Shown one piece after another: positions 32,555 through 35,928 of a DNA stretch of 35,928 nucleotides. The translations under genes were made by a program, and so were the position numbers. The notes under the pieces are model-generated. The model was not told the DNA's origin. It did no database searches and saw nothing but the letters and a program-made list of their open reading frames with translations. This stretch comes from an uncultured Eubacteriales bacterium (GTDB lineage Bacteria; Bacillota; Clostridia; Oscillospirales; QAKW01): the NCBI GenBank assembly GCA_902492505.1, contig CABULU010000014.1, forward strand, positions 1 through 35,928, given 5' to 3'. Positions within the stretch are counted from its first letter, which is position 1. Every line of letters begins with the position of its first letter.

Positions 32555-32794
32555 TTAAAAAAGCCCGGCCAGACCATCCAATGCAAGCATAAGTCCGTTT
32601 GTAAACAGAAAGTCTAACAGCCATACGAAGATACCGACAACAGCGACGGTAACAATAACTATAATGGTATTATTGAGCACCTGCTTGGGCGTCGGCCAGA
32701 TTATTCTTTTGAAAGTCTCAATTCTGACTTCCTTGAAAAAGCCGCCTATTCTCTTAAAGATACCGCGCTTTTCCTTTTTAACCTTTTCTGCCAT
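32555..32794 (-). CDS. secE: Protein translocase subunit SecE
   Basis: A 79-residue protein with a basic N-terminal part, the SecE signature helix FFKEVRIETFKRIIWPTPKQ, and one membrane helix (VIVTVAVVGIFVWLLDFLF). This is the short single-helix form of Gram-positives. AGGAGG lies before the ATG. It is between rpmG and nusG. Confidence 0.97.
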   Translation of the reverse strand: MAEKVKKEKRGIFKRIGGFFKEVRIETFKRIIWPTPKQVLNNTIIVIVTVAVVGIFVWLLDFLFTNGLMLALDGLAGLF

Positions 32795-32825
32795 TTTGGC
32801 TCCTCCTTAACAAACTAAATGAGTA

Positions 32826-32975
32826 TTACTTAGTTTCTCTGTGCAGCGTGTGCTTTTTGCAGAATCTGCAATACTTGTTCATTTCCAGTCTGTCCGGATC
32901 GTTTTTTTTGTTTTTTACCGTGTCATAATTTCTCTGCTTGCATTCCGTGCAGGCAAGTGTGATTTTTACACGCAT
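32826..32975 (-). CDS. rpmG: Ribosomal protein L33, zinc type
   Basis: The 49-residue protein starts MRVKITLACTECKQRNYDT. It keeps two CxxC pairs (CTEC and CRFC), so it is the zinc-binding form. The start at 32975 has AGGAGGTG before it; a longer frame further upstream covers the promoter region and is not used. It heads the rpmG-secE-nusG-rplK-rplA operon. Confidence 0.97.
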   Translation of the reverse strand: MRVKITLACTECKQRNYDTVKNKKNDPDRLEMNKYCRFCKKHTLHRETK

Positions 32976-33060
32976 ATTCGGCACCTCCTGTTTTGCCTCC
33001 CTGATTATATTATAGAGTAGATTTTTGCACAAAAAAATAAACCCTATGACAGGTAAAATG

Positions 33061-33089
33061 ATTATATCACAGCAAATTTTGATAGTCAA
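33061..33089 (-). promoter_or_regulatory. Sigma-A promoter of the rpmG-secE-nusG-rplKA operon
   Basis: On the minus strand TTGACT at 33089-33084 is 17 bases from a TATAAT at 33066-33061 that is preceded by TGA, an extended -10. A leader of about 80 bases follows before rpmG. Confidence 0.88.
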
Positions 33090-33144
33090 TACATTTTTTC
33101 AAAAAACTACCGCCGCATACCGAAAGCGAAGCGAATTAATTTGC

Positions 33145-33173
33145 TTGACTACGCAGATATTATATAATATAAT
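33145..33173 (+). promoter_or_regulatory. Sigma-A promoter of the glycosyltransferase-ruvX unit
   Basis: TTGACT at 33145-33150 and TATAAT at 33168-33173 are separated by 17 bases. It lies 32 bases before the ATG at 33205 and is divergent from the ribosomal promoter. Confidence 0.88.
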
Positions 33174-33204
33174 GTTGGCGATTAATTACAAGCGGGTGAT
33201 TTTT

Positions 33205-35403
33205 ATGCAGAAAAACGTCCTGATACTGACAATGGCGTTGAATATAGGAGGTGCGGAAACGCACATTTTTGAGCTTGCAAATGCACTGGCTGCACGCGGG
33301 AACCGGGTAACCGTCTTTTCAGCCGGCGGCGTATACGCGGACAAGCTGCGTGAAAACGGAATAGAGCATATAGACGCCCCGCTCAACAGAAAAGACCCCG
33401 TAAGTCTCAGGCGTTCATATAAAATCGTAAGTAAATTTGTAAAGGAAAACAGGCCCTGCGTAATCCACTCCCACACAAGAATCTCAAACTTTACAGCACG
33501 CGCCGTAGCCCGTAAATACCGGGTGCCTTTCATATCCACAGTGCATTTTAATTTCAGCACGGGATTTTTTCAGCGTGCGCTTACAAACTGGGGAAACAGA
33601 GCGCTTGCCGTCAGCGACGACTTAAAGGAGTATACGGCAAAGGAATACGGTTTTGACAAGGACAAGATAAGAGTAACGGTAAACGGAATTAACCTAAACA
33701 CCTTCTGCAAAAAGCGGCTTCCCGATTTTAAGCGGGAGTTGGGCATAGCTGAAAATTCCAAAGTGATTTTATGCGTATCCCGGCTTGACGCTGTGGCGGG
33801 CGATCATGTGCTGCATGTGCTGAAAATGGCTGAGCAGCTTTACAAAGACACACCAAACAGCAATATCGTAATTGTCGGAGGCGGCACAAGATATGAGCAA
33901 TTTTGCAAAACAGCCGAAAGCATAAATGCAAAAACCAAAAATAATTTCATTATAATGACAGGTCCTCAGACGGACATTTACCGCTACTGCAATATTGCCG
34001 ATTTATTTATCGGCATTTCCCGCTCGGCGCTGGAGGCTATGGCGTGTGAGGTGCCTGTTATTCTTTTGGGCAACAGCGGATATCTTGGCATGTACGGAGA
34101 CGATACTAAAGCCGCCTGCATCGAAACAAATTTCACCTGCCGCGGCTGTCCGTATCCGAACGACGGAGAAATAACCGAACTTGCACGCGACATCCTTGCA
34201 AATCCCGAAAAATATGCAAAGCATATTGAAAACGCACTGAATATCGTAAAGAGCAGATACTCGGTCGAAACAATGGCAAAGGACGCTGAGCAAAGCTACT
34301 GTGAAGCGCAAAAGGATGTGCGCCCGGTTGATTTTGTACTGTGCGGCTATTACGGCAGACACAATCTCGGCGACGACATGGCGCTCAAAGCATTTGCCGA
34401 TAACATGGTAAACCGCTGCGGAGCAGACAGTATAACCCTGCTTTCGGCCGACTCAAAAAACACAAAATGCAAATATATAAATAATGTTGTACACCGCTTT
34501 AATCTTGTGAAAATTTACAGGATTATGAAAAGGACAAACGTATTTGTTCTCGGAGGCGGTTCGATTTTACAGGACGCAACATCTTCCCGCTCAATGTTTT
34601 ATTACACGCACATAGCGGGAAAAGCAAAAAGCCTTGGCTGCAAGGTGATGCTGTACAGCAACGGCGTCGGCCCCATAATTAAAAAACACAACAGAATCCG
34701 CGCCGTAAAGCTTTTAAACAAAGCGGATATGATAACCGTGCGCGACAGACGCTCTCAGGTGTATATGCGTTCCATCGGAGTAAAAAACGAAAACATTATG
34801 CTGACAGCAGACGAGACGTTTACACTAAACAAGGATGCTATCGCAGAGCCTTACGAAGGACTCGGCGAAGGTAAATATCTCTGCATAAATCTGAGAAATT
34901 CTGACATAAATGATAAGTTTATACAGGGATTTTCGGAATTTCTCAATAAAGCCGCTGAAAAATACGGATATATTCCGGTGCTGCTGCCTGTGCATTACAG
35001 CAAGGATATTTCCATATTAACTCATATTTCAAAGCTTCTGACCTGCAAGCATGTACTAATCGACAAAACACTGCCGCACCGCCAAACTCTTGGTATACTT
35101 AACAAATGTGATGTCACCATCATTGAGCGGCTGCACGCCGTAATTTTCAGCTGCATTTACAGCAAGCCGTTTTTGGCTGTAAACTACGACCCGAAGGTTT
35201 TGTCATTCTGCATAGAGATGGGTATGGAGGACTATGTCATTGGGCTTGCATCATTCGACAAGAAAAAGATTACAAAGCAGTTTGACCTGCTTATGCAAAA
35301 CAAAAGCCAACTGCAAAAAACACTAAGCGAAAAGGCGGCTGCAAAGCAAATGCTTGCACAGCTTAACGCAGAGTGCGCATACACACTGTTAAAGCTGAGG
35401 TGA
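33205..35403 (+). CDS. GT4 glycosyltransferase fused to CsaB-type polysaccharide pyruvyltransferase
   Basis: One frame of 732 residues holds two enzymes. Residues 1 to about 365 are a GT-B, family 4 glycosyltransferase: ALNIGGAETHIFELANAL at the start, HSHTRISNF, VNGINLNTF, VSRLDAVAGDH, and ISRSALEAMACEVPVI for the sugar donor. Residues from about 374 on are a pyruvyltransferase of the CsaB/WcaK group: GYYGRHNLGDDMAL, LGGGSILQDATS, YSNGVGP, ADMITVRDRRSQ and ERLHAVIFSC. CsaB adds ketal pyruvate to cell-wall polysaccharide, the anchor for SLH-domain proteins. The start at 33205 has GGGTGA before it and a promoter upstream. No signal peptide or membrane helix is seen. No stop or frameshift lies between the domains. 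Confidence 0.92.
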   Translation: MQKNVLILTMALNIGGAETHIFELANALAARGNRVTVFSAGGVYADKLRENGIEHIDAPLNRKDPVSLRRSYKIVSKFVKENRPCVIHSHTRISNFTARAVARKYRVPFISTVHFNFSTGFFQRALTNWGNRALAVSDDLKEYTAKEYGFDKDKIRVTVNGINLNTFCKKRLPDFKRELGIAENSKVILCVSRLDAVAGDHVLHVLKMAEQLYKDTPNSNIVIVGGGTRYEQFCKTAESINAKTKNNFIIMTGPQTDIYRYCNIADLFIGISRSALEAMACEVPVILLGNSGYLGMYGDDTKAACIETNFTCRGCPYPNDGEITELARDILANPEKYAKHIENALNIVKSRYSVETMAKDAEQSYCEAQKDVRPVDFVLCGYYGRHNLGDDMALKAFADNMVNRCGADSITLLSADSKNTKCKYINNVVHRFNLVKIYRIMKRTNVFVLGGGSILQDATSSRSMFYYTHIAGKAKSLGCKVMLYSNGVGPIIKKHNRIRAVKLLNKADMITVRDRRSQVYMRSIGVKNENIMLTADETFTLNKDAIAEPYEGLGEGKYLCINLRNSDINDKFIQGFSEFLNKAAEKYGYIPVLLPVHYSKDISILTHISKLLTCKHVLIDKTLPHRQTLGILNKCDVTIIERLHAVIFSCIYSKPFLAVNYDPKVLSFCIEMGMEDYVIGLASFDKKKITKQFDLLMQNKSQLQKTLSEKAAAKQMLAQLNAECAYTLLKLR

Positions 35404-35409
35404 TTTGAC

Positions 35410-35823
35410 ATGAAGATACTCGGAATAGATTACGGGGACAGACGCACAGGCGTTGCAGTGTCAGACGACTCTGAGTTTCTGGCAAGCGGCGTCACCACCG
35501 TAAAGAGTGCGGATATGGAAGATACCGCGTTAAAAATTGCAGAAATCTGCAGGGAACAGGGCGCCGGCAAAATTGTGCTCGGGCTTCCAAAAAACATGGA
35601 CGGCAGCGAGGGCTTTCGCGCTGACCACACACGCAATTTCGGTCAGGCACTCGTCAGGCTGCTGCCGGATGTCGAGATTATTTATTATGATGAGCGCATG
35701 ACCACAATGGCTGCCGCGGAATACATGAACATAACGGATGTGCGCGGTAAAAAAAGAAAAGACAGCATAGACCTGCTTGCGGCAAAAATAATCCTGCAGG
35801 ACTATCTTGACTCAAAGCGATGA
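35410..35823 (+). CDS. ruvX: Holliday junction resolvase-like RuvX (YqgF)
   Basis: The 137-residue RNase H-like protein has LGIDYGDRRTGVAVSDD, KIVLGLPKNMDGSEG, IIYYDERMTTMAAAEYM and the C-terminal KDSIDLLAAKIILQDYL. All are typical of RuvX/YqgF, which acts in 16S pre-rRNA 5'-end processing and possibly on DNA junctions. GAGGTGA precedes the ATG. It starts 6 bases after the fusion gene and overlaps the next gene by 4 bases. Confidence 0.95.
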   Translation: MKILGIDYGDRRTGVAVSDDSEFLASGVTTVKSADMEDTALKIAEICREQGAGKIVLGLPKNMDGSEGFRADHTRNFGQALVRLLPDVEIIYYDERMTTMAAAEYMNITDVRGKKRKDSIDLLAAKIILQDYLDSKR

Positions 35824-35928
35824 AAATAAAAATACCGGCAAGCACCGCAAAGGCTGTATGCTCCGCTGTACTTATACTTATGCTCACAGCTTGCTCCGCC
35901 TCACCGCAGAGTGAAAGCAGAGATTTAT
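35820..35928 (+). CDS. Lipoprotein, 3' end cut by the window
   Basis: The start codon overlaps the ruvX stop (ATGA). The visible residues begin with KIKIPASTAKA and run through a hydrophobic helix to a lipobox LTAC, followed by SASPQSESRD. This is a type II signal peptide with lipid attachment at Cys, so the protein is anchored outside the membrane. The functional domain is beyond the window. Confidence 0.75.
   Translation, partial: MKIKIPASTAKAVCSAVLILMLTACSASPQSESRDL

Noticed and set aside
32976..33089. 38-codon N-terminal extension of L33
   Set aside because: L33 is about 49 residues, and a perfect ribosome binding site precedes the inner ATG.
33025..33204. 60-codon N-terminal extension of the glycosyltransferase fusion
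   Set aside because: It covers the divergent promoters and has no ribosome binding site; the family start and the promoter position fit the ATG at 33205.
1..35928. Search for tRNA, rRNA, CRISPR, insertion sequences, phage genes and toxin-antitoxin or defence genes
   Set aside because: None was seen; all gaps between genes are short and hold promoters, leaders or terminators.

Overview
The window reads as a chromosome segment of an anaerobic, low-to-middle GC Clostridia-type Firmicute, most plausibly a gut or rumen lineage near the Oscillospirales. The grounds are strong AGGAGG-type ribosome binding sites, GTG and TTG starts, a zinc-type L33, a DUF1540 cysteine-rich mini-protein, an RbgA-RnhB-YraN block, and carbohydrate enzymes of types common in gut Clostridia. 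This placement is inference; there is no rRNA gene, tRNA gene, phage, insertion sequence or CRISPR array in the window.

Layout from left to right. Positions 1-1562 (+) hold the end of a sensor histidine kinase and a PAP2 phosphatase. A shared terminator separates them from mfd and pth (-). Positions 5737-8961 form a sugar locus: a GDSL/SGNH esterase and a GH4 alpha-galactosidase (-) facing a divergent AraC regulator (+). Positions 9011-16163 (-) are the most distinctive part, an apparent envelope-lipid locus. In transcription order it has a TetR regulator, a DUF308 membrane protein, an E2-like acyltransferase with an altered active site, an acyl-CoA ligase, a CrtO-family acyltransferase, an MGDG-synthase-like glycosyltransferase, a PAP2 phosphatase and a membrane-anchored alpha/beta hydrolase. 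An aminotransferase gene lies upstream. Positions 17570-19727 hold a GH109-like Gfo/Idh/MocA protein with a divergent AraC regulator, followed by a structured non-coding segment.

From about 20 kb the content is housekeeping: tig-clpP-clpX with a metallophosphoesterase, a DUF1540 mini-gene, then lepB-rbgA-rnhB-yraN-dipeptidase-thrC. Next come rplJ-rplL with a classic L10 leader, and rpmG-secE-nusG-rplK-rplA. All of these except the DUF1540 gene are on the minus strand. A divergent plus-strand unit closes the window: a glycosyltransferase/pyruvyltransferase fusion, ruvX and a truncated lipoprotein gene.

The best second-look items are four. Two nearly identical 23S-rRNA-like L1 binding sites lie before rplK and before rplA. 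The lipid locus suggests an acylated glycolipid pathway. The TetR reading frame appears to start at an ATC codon. A run of consecutive hairpins follows the second AraC gene. Several good sigma-A promoters with 17-bp spacers fix the transcription units.
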